Shown: in pieces, positions 1 to 6,985 of the stretch
Layout of the letters: the number at the start of each line of letters is the position of its first letter
Numbering within the stretch: position 1 is the first letter of the stretch
Assembly (NCBI GenBank): GCA_964459985.1
Contig: CAYWOS010000032.1
Location: 1-30,426 of the forward strand
Direction: 5' to 3'
From: CAYWOS01 sp964459985
Lineage (GTDB): Bacteria; Bacillota; Clostridia; Christensenellales; Aristaeellaceae
DNA: 30,426 nucleotides
Position numbers and translations under genes: made by a program
Notes under the pieces: model-generated
What the model was told of the DNA's origin: nothing
Database searches by the model: none
The model's input: only the letters and a program-made list of their open reading frames with translations

Positions 1-4
1 GAAT

Positions 5-80
5 TTGCGAGGGGGAACCGCTTTTGAGGGCAAAAGCGGTTCCCCCTCGCGCTCCCCTTCCGAAAACCGATAGGGGGAGA
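5..80 (-). repeat. Interspersed palindromic repeat, copy A
   Basis: This is a minus-strand copy of a repeat also found at 2753-2827 and 2905-2974. It has a conserved flank (CCCCCTAT, then GGTTTT, then GGAGAGCGCGAG-like sequence) followed by a perfect 20-bp inverted repeat: arms at 7-26 and 31-50 around a 4-nt loop. Compared with the other copies, the stem differs at several positions on both arms so that pairing is kept. It contains no open reading frame of note. It lies downstream of the efp-containing operon, which is also on the minus strand. Confidence 0.75.
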
Positions 81-121
81 GTTTTACAGAACGGAAAAGA
101 AAAAATAACCGGAGAGGTTTG

Positions 122-306
122 GAGGGGCGGAGCGCCCTCGACCGTAATCCGCAAGACCGGCTTTGCCGGTCTGAGGAATGATTTTTCCGAAGGAACGTTT
201 ACGTTCCGGGAGGAAAAATCATTTCCTTACAGATTTTCTGGCCGCGCGCCAAAGGCGCGCAAGAAAATCTGCAAATCGACTCAAGGTCATTCAGACCTTG
301 AGTCGA
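122..306. other. Array of five consecutive stem-loops
   Basis: Five inverted repeats follow one another. They are 122-139 (7 bp with one bulge), 154-172 (perfect 8 bp, loop TTT), 177-223 (perfect outer 12-bp AT-rich stem 177-188/212-223 with an inner perfect 7-bp stem 192-198/201-207), 230-271 (outer 10 bp 230-239/262-271, inner 7-bp GC stem 244-250/254-260) and 276-306 (perfect 13 bp, 5-nt loop). On the minus strand they would form the 3' untranslated region of the operon ending at 325. None is followed by the U-run of an ordinary intrinsic terminator. I recognise no known RNA family. Confidence 0.65.
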
Positions 307-324
307 ATGAGTCGCAGACCCCTT

Positions 325-789
325 TTACTCTTCGGGCGTTTCGGGGAAGAGCGGCTTGTGGCAGGTGGGGCAAAGGTAATCCTCGTCGAAATCGAAGCGG
401 TCGACCTCAAAGGTCATATCCTCGCCGCAGTGCGGGCAGGTATACTCGACGACGCGCTCGTCCTCGTCTTCGTCCTCGTCCTCTTCCTCTTCCTCGTCGT
501 CTTCGTCCTCATCGTCACCGTGATGATGATGGCAGCAGTCGCAGTCGTCGTCGCACTCGTCCTCGTCGCCGTACAGCGTTTCTTCGAGATCGCTCAAGTC
601 GTTGTCAATGCTTTCGACGTACTCGTCCAGTTCCTCGTGATCCTTGTGGATCTGCTCGATTTCGCCGGCGATTTCGGCGAGCAGCTCGAGCATTTTGTCG
701 ATCACCTTGCCCTCGCTCTTTTCGGTATCGAGGTTCAGCCCCTCGGCGAGGCCCTTGATGTAGGATACGCGGTCGGTGAGATTGCTCAT
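325..789 (-). CDS. CD1247 N-terminal domain / zinc-ribbon protein
   Basis: This is a 154-residue acidic protein of unknown role. Residues 1 to about 75 form a helical, probably coiled-coil segment resembling the CD1247 N-terminal domain of clostridial proteins. A very acidic stretch follows, interrupted by CDCCHHHH. The C-terminus is a zinc ribbon with two CxxC pairs (CPHCG and CPTCH). The start is supported by AAGGAGG just upstream of the ATG. It is the last gene of the pepP-efp group, 21 bp after efp, an arrangement I associate with Clostridia. No signal peptide or membrane helix is visible, so it is probably cytoplasmic. The family assignment is by recall of the N-terminal pattern; the metal-binding role of the Cys/His cluster is inferred. 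Confidence 0.8.
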   Translation of the reverse strand: MSNLTDRVSYIKGLAEGLNLDTEKSEGKVIDKMLELLAEIAGEIEQIHKDHEELDEYVESIDNDLSDLEETLYGDEDECDDDCDCCHHHHGDDEDEDDEEEEEDEDEDEDERVVEYTCPHCGEDMTFEVDRFDFDEDYLCPTCHKPLFPETPEE

Positions 790-810
790 GGGATATCCTC
801 CTTCAATTTG

Positions 811-1368
811 TCAGGCGCGGGAGAGGTATTCGCCGGTGCGCGTGTCGATCTTGATTTTGTCGCCGATGCCGATGAAGAGCGGCACCATGATTTCGTAGCC
901 GGTTTCGGTGGTGGCGGGCTTGAAGGTATTGGTGGTGGTATCGCCCTTGAAGCCCGGCTCGGTCATGGTGATTTCAAGCTCGACGAAGTTCGGCGGGGTG
1001 ACGAGGAAGGGCGCGCCGTTGTAGAAGCTGATGGTGACGTTGGTGTTTTCCTTGACGAAGGGGATGGAATCCGCCACGGCGTCCTTGCCGATGGGGATCT
1101 GCTCGAAGGAATCGGGGTCCATGAAGTAGTACAGATCGCCGTCGTTGTACAGGTACTGCATTTCCTTGCCCTCGATGGTGGCGCGGGGCATTTTGTCCGA
1201 GGGGTTGAAGGAGCGCTCGACGACCGCGCCCGTCATGACGTTCTTGATCTTGGTGCGGACGAACGCCGCGCCCTTGCCGGGTTTGACATGCTGGAAATCG
1301 ACGATCGTCCACACGCCGCCGTCCCATTCCACCGTGATGCCTTTTCTGAAATCTCCAGCCGTAATCAT
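811..1368 (-). CDS. efp: Elongation factor P
   Basis: Elongation factor P binds the ribosome between the P and E sites and relieves stalling at polyproline stretches. The 185-residue length is typical, and the three beta-barrel domains fit. The domain I tip loop is intact: HVKPGKGAAF with Lys32, the residue that is post-translationally modified in many bacteria. The C-terminal half ends with the usual GDKIKIDTRTGEYLSRA. The ATG is preceded by TGGAGGAAATC. The gene follows the Xaa-Pro peptidase by 42 bp and is probably co-transcribed with it. No EF-P lysine-modifying enzyme gene is seen in this window, so the type of modification cannot be inferred here. Confidence 0.97.
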   Translation of the reverse strand: MITAGDFRKGITVEWDGGVWTIVDFQHVKPGKGAAFVRTKIKNVMTGAVVERSFNPSDKMPRATIEGKEMQYLYNDGDLYYFMDPDSFEQIPIGKDAVADSIPFVKENTNVTISFYNGAPFLVTPPNFVELEITMTEPGFKGDTTTNTFKPATTETGYEIMVPLFIGIGDKIKIDTRTGEYLSRA

Positions 1369-1410
1369 GTGATTTCCTCCAATAATTTGATGATTGCTAA
1401 AGGGGGCTTA

Positions 1411-2478
1411 TCACAGGATAAGCAGCTCCTTTTGTGCATGAACGAGGGTGCGCGCGCCGTCTTCCGTGACGACGCAGGTGTTTTCGATGCGGACGCCGCC
1501 CAGCCCCGGGATGTAGACGCCCGGCTCGACGGTGATGACGTGCCCGGGCGCCAGCGCGTCGCGGCAAGTGGGCGACAGGCGCGGGGACTCGTGAATATCG
1601 ATGCCCACCGCGTGGCCGAGGCCGTGCCCAAAGCGACCCTTGTAGCCCGCGCCGTCAATGATGTCGCGCGCCAGACGGTCGATATCGAAGCAGCTTTTGC
1701 CGGGCGCGAGCGCGCTTTCGCATTCGCGCTGCGCGCGGTGCACCGTGTCGTAGATTTTGCGCATTTCGGCGCTCGGCTCGCCCAGCGCGATGGTGCGCGT
1801 CATATCGGCGCAGTAGCCGCCCTTTTTCGCGCCGAAATCGAGCGTGATCATGTCGCCGCGCCGGATGGCGCGCGCGCCGGGAATGGCGTGGGGCAGCGAG
1901 CCGTTCTCGCCGGAAGCGACAATGGTGTCAAACGCCAGCCCGTCGGCGCCCAGCGCCAGCATTTCGTAGTCGAGCATGAGCCGCAGCTCTTTCTCGGTCA
2001 TGCCCTCGCGCACGCGCGGCAGGACGGCTTCGAGCGCGCGGCAGGAGATATCGCAGGCTTCCTCGATGCGCGCGATCTCGCTTTCGTCCTTGATTTCGCG
2101 CAGCTTCTCGGGCGCGCCGTCGAGGGGCTTGAAGGCGATGCCCGGCATGGCGTCCTCGATCCCGCGCAATTCCTTGACGGTGACCTTGTCGTCCTCGAAA
2201 TAGACCGTTGTGATCGCGCGCCCGGCGAACAGCCCGCCCGCGAGCTTGGCGTGGGACACGCCCGTTTCGATCATGTGCACGGAGAAGCCGGGCGCCTGCT
2301 TTTCGGCCTGCTCGGTGTAGCGGAAATCGGTCACAATCGCGCGGAAGCCGTCGCCCGCCGCGATCAGGCCTTCGCCCGTGTAGCCGCTCAAGTAGAACAT
2401 GTTGGACGGCTTGTGAATCAGAATGCCCTCGTCCGGCTGGAGCGCCAGACGCGACATCAGTTTGTCCATTCGGTTCAA
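1411..2478 (-). CDS. pepP: Xaa-Pro aminopeptidase / proline dipeptidase (M24)
   Basis: This is an M24-family metallopeptidase that removes N-terminal residues preceding proline or cleaves Xaa-Pro dipeptides. It has a creatinase-like N-terminal domain (about residues 1-125) and a pita-bread catalytic domain. All five metal ligands are visible: Asp in TLDFGAK, Asp in CADMTRT, His in FGHGLGHAVG, Glu in TVEPGVY and Glu in RIENTCVV. Length (355 aa) fits PepP/PepQ of Firmicutes. I place the start at TTG 2478, 8 nt after a GGAGG, which gives the family-like beginning MNRMDKL; the nearest ATG (2469) lies too far from the Shine-Dalgarno sequence. It heads the efp operon. Whether the enzyme is an aminopeptidase or a dipeptidase cannot be told from sequence alone. 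Confidence 0.9.
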   Translation of the reverse strand: MNRMDKLMSRLALQPDEGILIHKPSNMFYLSGYTGEGLIAAGDGFRAIVTDFRYTEQAEKQAPGFSVHMIETGVSHAKLAGGLFAGRAITTVYFEDDKVTVKELRGIEDAMPGIAFKPLDGAPEKLREIKDESEIARIEEACDISCRALEAVLPRVREGMTEKELRLMLDYEMLALGADGLAFDTIVASGENGSLPHAIPGARAIRRGDMITLDFGAKKGGYCADMTRTIALGEPSAEMRKIYDTVHRAQRECESALAPGKSCFDIDRLARDIIDGAGYKGRFGHGLGHAVGIDIHESPRLSPTCRDALAPGHVITVEPGVYIPGLGGVRIENTCVVTEDGARTLVHAQKELLIL

Positions 2479-2552
2479 AATCAAATCCTCCAAATGCGTT
2501 GATGCGCGATGAAGCGCCCAACAAATAGAGCGCTGCCGTCACGCCACATCGC

Positions 2553-2561
2553 ATTGTAGCA
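2553..2561 (-). promoter_or_regulatory. Extended -10 promoter of the pepP-efp operon
   Basis: On the minus strand TGCTACAAT forms a good extended -10 element about 75 bp upstream of the pepP start. No convincing -35 hexamer lies at 16-18 bp. The same TGC-TAYAAT wording is found before rpsT and rpsB in this window. Confidence 0.55.
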
Positions 2562-2644
2562 TAAAAAGACGGACAGCGCCACCCCTGACGGCAAAATTCG
2601 CCAAAAAATGTTTGAAAACGCCGGTTTGCGGCAGCCTCCGGCAA

Positions 2645-2660
2645 CGTTTCACGTGAAACA
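2645..2660. other. parS: parS site (ParB/Spo0J binding), one mismatch
   Basis: CGTTTCACGTGAAACA matches the 16-bp bacterial parS palindrome TGTTTCACGTGAAACA at 15 of 16 positions, with the mismatch at the outermost base. parS sites load the ParB CTP-dependent clamp and SMC and cluster near the replication origin. It lies in an intergenic stretch. Confidence 0.85.
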
Positions 2661-2752
2661 TTCGCAAATTCGCGCCGTTTCGCGTCCCCGCAGGCGTCTA
2701 TGTTGTCCCTTTCGGACTATCTTGCCGTGCGAGCGACCGAATCCCTTCCCCA

Positions 2753-2827
2753 TTCCCCCTATGGTTTTGGGTAGGAGAGCGCGAGAGGGAGGGGATTTTG
2801 ACGCAAAATCCCTTCCCTCTCGCAAAA
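2753..2827 (+). repeat. Interspersed palindromic repeat, copy B
   Basis: This is a plus-strand copy of the family. It carries a conserved flank (CCCCCTATGGTTTTGGGTAG) and a 20-bp inverted repeat (arms 2780-2799 and 2803-2822, one G.T pair) around a 3-nt loop. It is nearly identical to copy C 146 bp downstream, and the similarity extends over 2740-2860, so the two arose by tandem duplication. Confidence 0.75.
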
Positions 2828-2904
2828 CCCCTCGTTCCTCCGTCCCCGTCTCTCCGTCCCTCCGCCCCGCCGTTCGCCGGCGGATCAATGCCTTTTCCAT
2901 TTCT

Positions 2905-2974
2905 CTATGGTTTTGGGTAGGAGAGCGCGAGAGGGAGGGGATTTTGACGCAAAATCCCTTCCCTCTCGCAAAAA
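2905..2974 (+). repeat. Interspersed palindromic repeat, copy C
   Basis: This copy is identical to copy B from CTATGG through the inverted repeat to CTCGCAAAA (arms 2926-2945 and 2949-2968). It belongs to the larger duplicated unit 2887-3006, which ends just before the stop codon of the TPM-domain gene. With copy B, parS1 and the pepP promoter it accounts for most of the roughly 530-bp gene-free stretch 2479-3007; I see nothing else there. Confidence 0.75.
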
Positions 2975-3007
2975 CCTCCGTTCCCTCGTCCCCGTCTCTC
3001 CGTCCCG

Positions 3008-3832
3008 TCAGAACTTGCCGCCGCCGCCGCCGTGCGAGCGTCCGCTGCTGCCGCTGAAGGTGGAGCTGCCGCCGCGCCCACCGCCGCCGGTGTTCGATTC
3101 AATCTTGGTGCGCACGGTGGTGGTGTAGAGGTAGATATCCTCGCGGCGCGTGAGATTGAGCGAGCCGCGCACAACGTAATCGCCGGCGCCCGACTGCCGC
3201 CGCGCCGATTTCATACCGGCGCGCATAATCAGCACGACAATCAGCGCGATCACAAGCGCCGCGACGAGAATGATCGGCGCGACGTCGGCGAGGCGCTCGG
3301 CGGGCGCGCGCAGGACGACGGGCTCGTCGTAATCATATGGCGTGTACGCGCCGCTCCGACCGCTGTCCGCGCCGCGCGTCGCCTGAATGATGAACCGTTC
3401 GACATCAGAAAGATACCGCGTCATCGCGCCGAAATAATCGCCGCTTGAGAGATAGGGCGCGATATGCCCGCCGATCTGACCGATGCCGTAATCGGTGAAC
3501 ATGCGAATGCCGCTCCCGGTGGTGACGGTGTAGTAATCGCGCTCCGCCATGGATATCACAAAGATCAGCCCGTCGGCGTTCGCGCCGTAACCGAAACCGC
3601 CCTCGTCGTAGTAATCGGCGGCGTACATGCGCACCGATTGGCCGCGCGCGGAGGGCGTTGTGTGCAGCACGACGTCAAAGCGGTAATCGGCGCCGATCCG
3701 CGCAATGGTATCGTTCAGCGCCGTTTCCTCGGCCTGCGTGAGCAAGTCCGCGTCGTCAAACACGCGGTTGTCGGCGAGCGCCGGCAGCGCGATCAGGAGG
3801 AAGAGCGAGAGGAACAGCAGAAAGCGTTTCAT
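3008..3832 (-). CDS. TPM-domain membrane protein
   Basis: This 274-residue protein has a signal peptide (MKRFLLFLSLFLLIALPALA), then a TPM domain (about residues 22-150, beginning RVFDDADLLTQAEE and including a YTVTTGSG segment). A transmembrane helix of about 20 hydrophobic residues follows (near residue 185), and the short C-terminal tail ends in Gly/Ser-rich sequence (SGRSHGGGGGKF). The topology predicts an extracytoplasmic TPM domain and a cytoplasmic tail. TPM domains occur in a plant thylakoid phosphatase and in many bacterial membrane proteins of unclear role. The start is fixed by the TGATG overlap with the upstream zinc-ribbon gene; an upstream in-frame start would overlap that gene by 82 bp. 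The exact function is unknown. Confidence 0.85.
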   Translation of the reverse strand: MKRFLLFLSLFLLIALPALADNRVFDDADLLTQAEETALNDTIARIGADYRFDVVLHTTPSARGQSVRMYAADYYDEGGFGYGANADGLIFVISMAERDYYTVTTGSGIRMFTDYGIGQIGGHIAPYLSSGDYFGAMTRYLSDVERFIIQATRGADSGRSGAYTPYDYDEPVVLRAPAERLADVAPIILVAALVIALIVVLIMRAGMKSARRQSGAGDYVVRGSLNLTRREDIYLYTTTVRTKIESNTGGGGRGGSSTFSGSSGRSHGGGGGKF

Positions 3833-4923
3833 CAGATCACCCCCGTCGCCATGAGTAGGTACGCGACACCGAGCCCGCCGACGCCGAGCGCGAGGAACAG
3901 TCCGCCGAGCCATTTGAGGAATCTGCCGGTATCGACGGGCAGATCGCCGATGAGCCGCCCGGTCTGCGCGTTCATGGCGAAGGTGTAAACCTTGTCGCGG
4001 TACTTGGTGTTGAGCATCCAGACCGGCATGAGCACCTGCCTTACGGCGCGCTTGTTCAGGCGCACGCTGCCGCCCGAGGGAACGACGGTCGCGTAGCCCA
4101 TCACGGTGTCGCGGAAGACCGATTCGACGCTTTGCCGGATGCGCTCGTTGGCGCGCGCCTTGCAGACGTCGGCGTCGACGTCGTGCCGCTCGGCCTGATA
4201 TCCGCTCAAATACGCGATCTCAAAATCGCAGGCCTTTTGCGCGTCGAACGGCTCGACCGATTCCATCAGCGTGTCGTCAAGCTTGCTCGAACCGTCGGCC
4301 GGCACGTCGGAAAAGCCGAGCGTGCCGCCGCGCCGGATGGCGTAATGCCGCGTCTTGGTGACCATGTACTGCCCCTGCCGGTGCGTGGACACCTGCGTCG
4401 CCTTGTAGGTCATATCGGCGTCCGCCTCGGCGGAATACAGCCAGAAGGGGACGTACACGCCGGTGATCTTTTCGACGCGCCCCTCGCTCAAAAACAGGCG
4501 CGGCAGCAGCTTTTTGCCCTTGCAGTGGGCGACGTAGGCGGCCTGCGCTTCCTTTTTGGTCTTTTGGAAAGGAATCACGCCGTCGGGCTTGAACGCACCC
4601 TCGAGCTGCGTCGGGAAAATGCTCGGGTTGCCGCAGTAGACGCATTCGGACGCGACGGTCGATTCGTCGGCGACGATTTCCGAGCCGCAGGTCGAGCAGC
4701 GATAGGACTTGAGGCGCGCCTTGTCGTCCTCGCTCCAATCGTTGTCGTGCGTCTGCCAAGCCATATCGTCGGGGCGCGCCGCGTCCCGCGCCGCCGTTTG
4801 CGCGCCCTCGAGCGCGTCGACGGGGTAATTGTTGCCGCATGAGGCGCACTCGAGCTGCTGGCTCCCGGCGCCGAAGGTGAGCGGCGCGCCGCAGCACGGG
4901 CATTGAAACACTTTCGCCTGCAT
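3832..4923 (-). CDS. Zinc-ribbon membrane protein (TFIIB-type zinc ribbons)
   Basis: This is a 363-residue protein with two zinc ribbons at the N-terminus. The first has CPCC at residues 8-11 and CASC at 26-29; the second has CSTC and CVYC near residues 80-105. A middle domain contains FWLYSAEADADMTY, and one C-terminal hydrophobic helix (FLALGVGGLGVAYLLMA) follows. Similar clostridial proteins are often labelled zinc-ribbon or primosomal-protein-like, but no helicase motif is present here. The ATG at 4923 has a GGGGGG Shine-Dalgarno sequence; the longer reading from 5040 adds a low-complexity Arg/Ala stretch and is unlikely. Its TGA overlaps the TPM gene ATG by one base, so the two are translationally coupled. 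They probably act together at the membrane. Confidence 0.8.
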   Translation of the reverse strand: MQAKVFQCPCCGAPLTFGAGSQQLECASCGNNYPVDALEGAQTAARDAARPDDMAWQTHDNDWSEDDKARLKSYRCSTCGSEIVADESTVASECVYCGNPSIFPTQLEGAFKPDGVIPFQKTKKEAQAAYVAHCKGKKLLPRLFLSEGRVEKITGVYVPFWLYSAEADADMTYKATQVSTHRQGQYMVTKTRHYAIRRGGTLGFSDVPADGSSKLDDTLMESVEPFDAQKACDFEIAYLSGYQAERHDVDADVCKARANERIRQSVESVFRDTVMGYATVVPSGGSVRLNKRAVRQVLMPVWMLNTKYRDKVYTFAMNAQTGRLIGDLPVDTGRFLKWLGGLFLALGVGGLGVAYLLMATGVI

Positions 4924-5064
4924 ACCGATTCCCCCCTTGATCGCAAAAAATCCCTTCCTTATTTCTGCGGCTGCCGCGCGATCTCCTGCCGCGCGGCGCG
5001 AAATTGTCCCCGGCGCGCACGGCGCGCGGGTGTCTGACATAGATCGAACAAAGGAGGGGGTTTC

Positions 5065-5850
5065 ATGCCGTTGTGGGTGGCGGACGAGCGCGGGTTATAC
5101 CGGGGCGGCGAGCGCGTCGGCGCGCCCTGCGCAGCGCTGGACGCGCGGGACGGTCGCGTGTGGACGGCGGGCGCTGCGCGCGGCGAGCGCTTGACGGCGG
5201 ACGGCAAGCCGGACGGCTCGTTTGCCGCGCCGCCGGGCGTTTCGCGCGTCGCGGCGGGCGATTATCTGTACGCGCTCTCGGCCGACGCCGATTCGGTGAC
5301 GGCGTTCGACGGCGCGCTGTGCCCGGCGCTGACCGCGCCGGCGGGCGATTTTCCGCGCGATCTGTGCGTCAGCGGCGACGGCAGGCGACTGCTGATCGCA
5401 GGCGGCGCGTCGGGCACGGCGATCCTGATGGACGACTCGCTGCGCGTAATGCGCGCGTACGCGCTGCCGGGCGTCGTGAGCGCGGCGTGCTTCACGCGCG
5501 ACGGCTTCGCGGCGCTTTGCGCGCCGCCGGGCGAGGAAATGCGCGCGTCTTTGATCGCCGTGCGGCGCGCCGGTACGGCGGAAACGCTGATCACGCTGCC
5601 CGGCGCGCCGTGCGCGCTGTGCGTGCTGGCGAACGGCGACTGCGTCGTCGGCGTGACGGGCGAAATCCTCCGGCTGCGCGGCCGGCGCGTGATCTATCGC
5701 CTGCCCTCGCCCTGCCCGACGCGAATCCGCGCCGTCGGGGATGCCGCGCTGGTCGTCGATCTGTGCGAGGGCACGGCGCGTCTGGTCGGCCGTCCGCCCG
5801 GCGCGGTCGTCTATCGCGGCGCGCCGCGCGACGCCCTGATGCTGTCATAA
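5065..5850 (+). CDS. Orphan beta-propeller-like protein
   Basis: This is a 261-residue protein of unknown function. It is composed of short repeated beta-rich units of the kind seen in YncE/WD40-like propellers (for example FPRDLCVSGDGRRLLIAGGA and CALCVLANGDCVVGVTG, spaced at 40-45 residues). There is no signal peptide or transmembrane helix, so it appears cytoplasmic, and it is rich in Ala, Gly and Arg. The ATG is preceded by AAAGGAGGGGG, a very strong Shine-Dalgarno sequence. It is transcribed divergently from the zinc-ribbon gene and ends 10 bp before parS2. The coding frame is chosen over a longer overlapping frame (5073-5972) that has an abnormal Arg-rich composition. The propeller assignment rests on repeat spacing only. 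Confidence 0.65.
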   Translation: MPLWVADERGLYRGGERVGAPCAALDARDGRVWTAGAARGERLTADGKPDGSFAAPPGVSRVAAGDYLYALSADADSVTAFDGALCPALTAPAGDFPRDLCVSGDGRRLLIAGGASGTAILMDDSLRVMRAYALPGVVSAACFTRDGFAALCAPPGEEMRASLIAVRRAGTAETLITLPGAPCALCVLANGDCVVGVTGEILRLRGRRVIYRLPSPCPTRIRAVGDAALVVDLCEGTARLVGRPPGAVVYRGAPRDALMLS

Positions 5851-5859
5851 AAAGGCGGA

Positions 5860-5875
5860 TGTTTCACGTGAAACA
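5860..5875. other. parS: parS site (ParB/Spo0J binding), perfect
   Basis: TGTTTCACGTGAAACA is an exact match to the 16-bp bacterial parS consensus. It sits in the 49-bp gap between the convergent propeller-like and metallo-hydrolase genes. Together with parS1, 3.2 kb away, it indicates an origin-proximal chromosomal location. Confidence 0.95.
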
Positions 5876-5899
5876 CCCGCCCGGAACGCCCGCCGATCC

Positions 5900-6766
5900 T
5901 TATTTGAACGGCTCGATCAGCCAGACCTCGCCGTCGGTGGCGAGGCGCAGCATGCCCTTATACGTCACGTAATAGTCGATGCCGCGCTCGCGCAGCTGCT
6001 TTTTGGTGCCGCTTTCGATCATATCCCGGGGGACGACGATAAAGCGCGGCGAAACGGCGTCCAGAAAGTCCTCCTGCATTTTGTCGTAGCCGTGATGCGG
6101 GTATTTGAGGATGTCGGCGTCCAGATCGACGGTGTCGCGCAGGGCGGCGAAGGCGTTCTGCCCGAGCTTTTGCAGATCGCCCGCGAAAAAGATGCTGCGG
6201 TCGCCCAGTTTCGCCATGAGGACGACCGAGCGGTTGTTGACGCGGGCGATGCTGTCGTCCTCGAGCTGATACATGGTCAGAGACGCGCCGCCGAAATCGA
6301 GCGTCCCGCCGTTCTCGGCGCGGCGCATGGGCACGTTCGCCTCGTGCAGATAGGCGTATACCTTGTGGCAAATATCGTCGGTATCGGGATAATCCTCGGG
6401 GAAGCCGTAAATGAACTCCTTCGCCGGGAAGTTCGGGAGCACGCGGTGATACCCGCCGATGTGGTCTGCGTCGGGATGCGAGTTCAGCGCGTAGGTGATC
6501 TCGGTCACGCCGAGCTTGTTCAGCAGCTTTTCCACCTCGCGCCACTGTTCGCCGCCGCAGTCGATCAGCACGGAATACTCGCCGTAGCGCATAAACGCCG
6601 CGTCCACGCCGGTAATTTTCGGAAAAAAGATTTCAAGGAGCTGCGCGTCCTCGGCGAAGGGCGACGCCAGCGAGGGGTCGGCGAGGCGGTTGATCAGAAC
6701 GGGTTCTTCGGCGAGCGCCGCCGTCGGCAGCAGCATCAGACAGAGCAAAAGCGCCAGATATCGCAT
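5900..6766 (-). CDS. Secreted MBL-fold hydrolase, ComEC C-terminal-like
   Basis: This is a 288-residue exported protein with a signal peptide (MRYLALLLCLMLLPTAALA) followed by a metallo-beta-lactamase fold. The metal site has the ComEC-type form SHPDADHIGG, then FFAGDLQK and KYPHHGYDK. Homologous domains form the extracellular nuclease-like part of ComEC, and free-standing versions are common in Firmicutes as secreted hydrolases of unknown substrate. I choose ATG 6766 because AAAGGA lies 6 nt upstream and the signal peptide then starts naturally; an ATG at 6781 overlaps that Shine-Dalgarno sequence. It is divergent from the SdrD-B-like gene. No competence gene is nearby, so a role in DNA uptake is not supported here. 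Confidence 0.85.
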   Translation of the reverse strand: MRYLALLLCLMLLPTAALAEEPVLINRLADPSLASPFAEDAQLLEIFFPKITGVDAAFMRYGEYSVLIDCGGEQWREVEKLLNKLGVTEITYALNSHPDADHIGGYHRVLPNFPAKEFIYGFPEDYPDTDDICHKVYAYLHEANVPMRRAENGGTLDFGGASLTMYQLEDDSIARVNNRSVVLMAKLGDRSIFFAGDLQKLGQNAFAALRDTVDLDADILKYPHHGYDKMQEDFLDAVSPRFIVVPRDMIESGTKKQLRERGIDYYVTYKGMLRLATDGEVWLIEPFK

Positions 6767-6811
6767 ATCGTTTCCTTTCATTCACGCTTTGATAAGCGGT
6801 TTTCGCCCATC

Positions 6812-6840
6812 AGTATAGAGGATCGCGCCGGAAAAGTAAA
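6812..6840 (-). promoter_or_regulatory. Sigma-A-type promoter of the MBL hydrolase gene
   Basis: On the minus strand TTTACT (6835-6840) and TATACT (6812-6817) are separated by 17 bp. The -10 lies about 45 bp upstream of the ATG at 6766. Confidence 0.6.
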
Positions 6841-6927
6841 GCGCGAATCGCCCGTCCGCGGGGCGTTGCCGCGCCGCGCGTGTCGAACGGGGGCTGATGA
6901 TTTTACATTTTCCCGCGCGCGCCGCGA

Positions 6928-6956
6928 TTGACAGAACGCCGCGAATCGTCTATCAT
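6928..6956 (+). promoter_or_regulatory. Sigma-A promoter of the SdrD-B-like gene
   Basis: A perfect -35 TTGACA (6928-6933), a 17-bp spacer and a -10 TATCAT (6951-6956) sit 30 bp upstream of the start codon. This predicts a leader of about 20-25 nt and vegetative expression. Confidence 0.8.
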
Positions 6957-6985
6957 GGAGGGAATCATGGATGGGAGGGACTGAC

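Noticed and set aside
178..2502. 774-codon plus-strand frame opposite pepP, efp and the CD1247 gene
   Set aside because: It is antisense to three well-supported genes and has a Val/Ala/Asp/Arg-rich mirror composition typical of GC-rich shadow frames.
5073..5972. 299-codon plus-strand frame overlapping the propeller-like gene
   Set aside because: It is extremely Arg-rich, has a poorer start than the frame at 5065, and reads through parS2 into the opposite gene.
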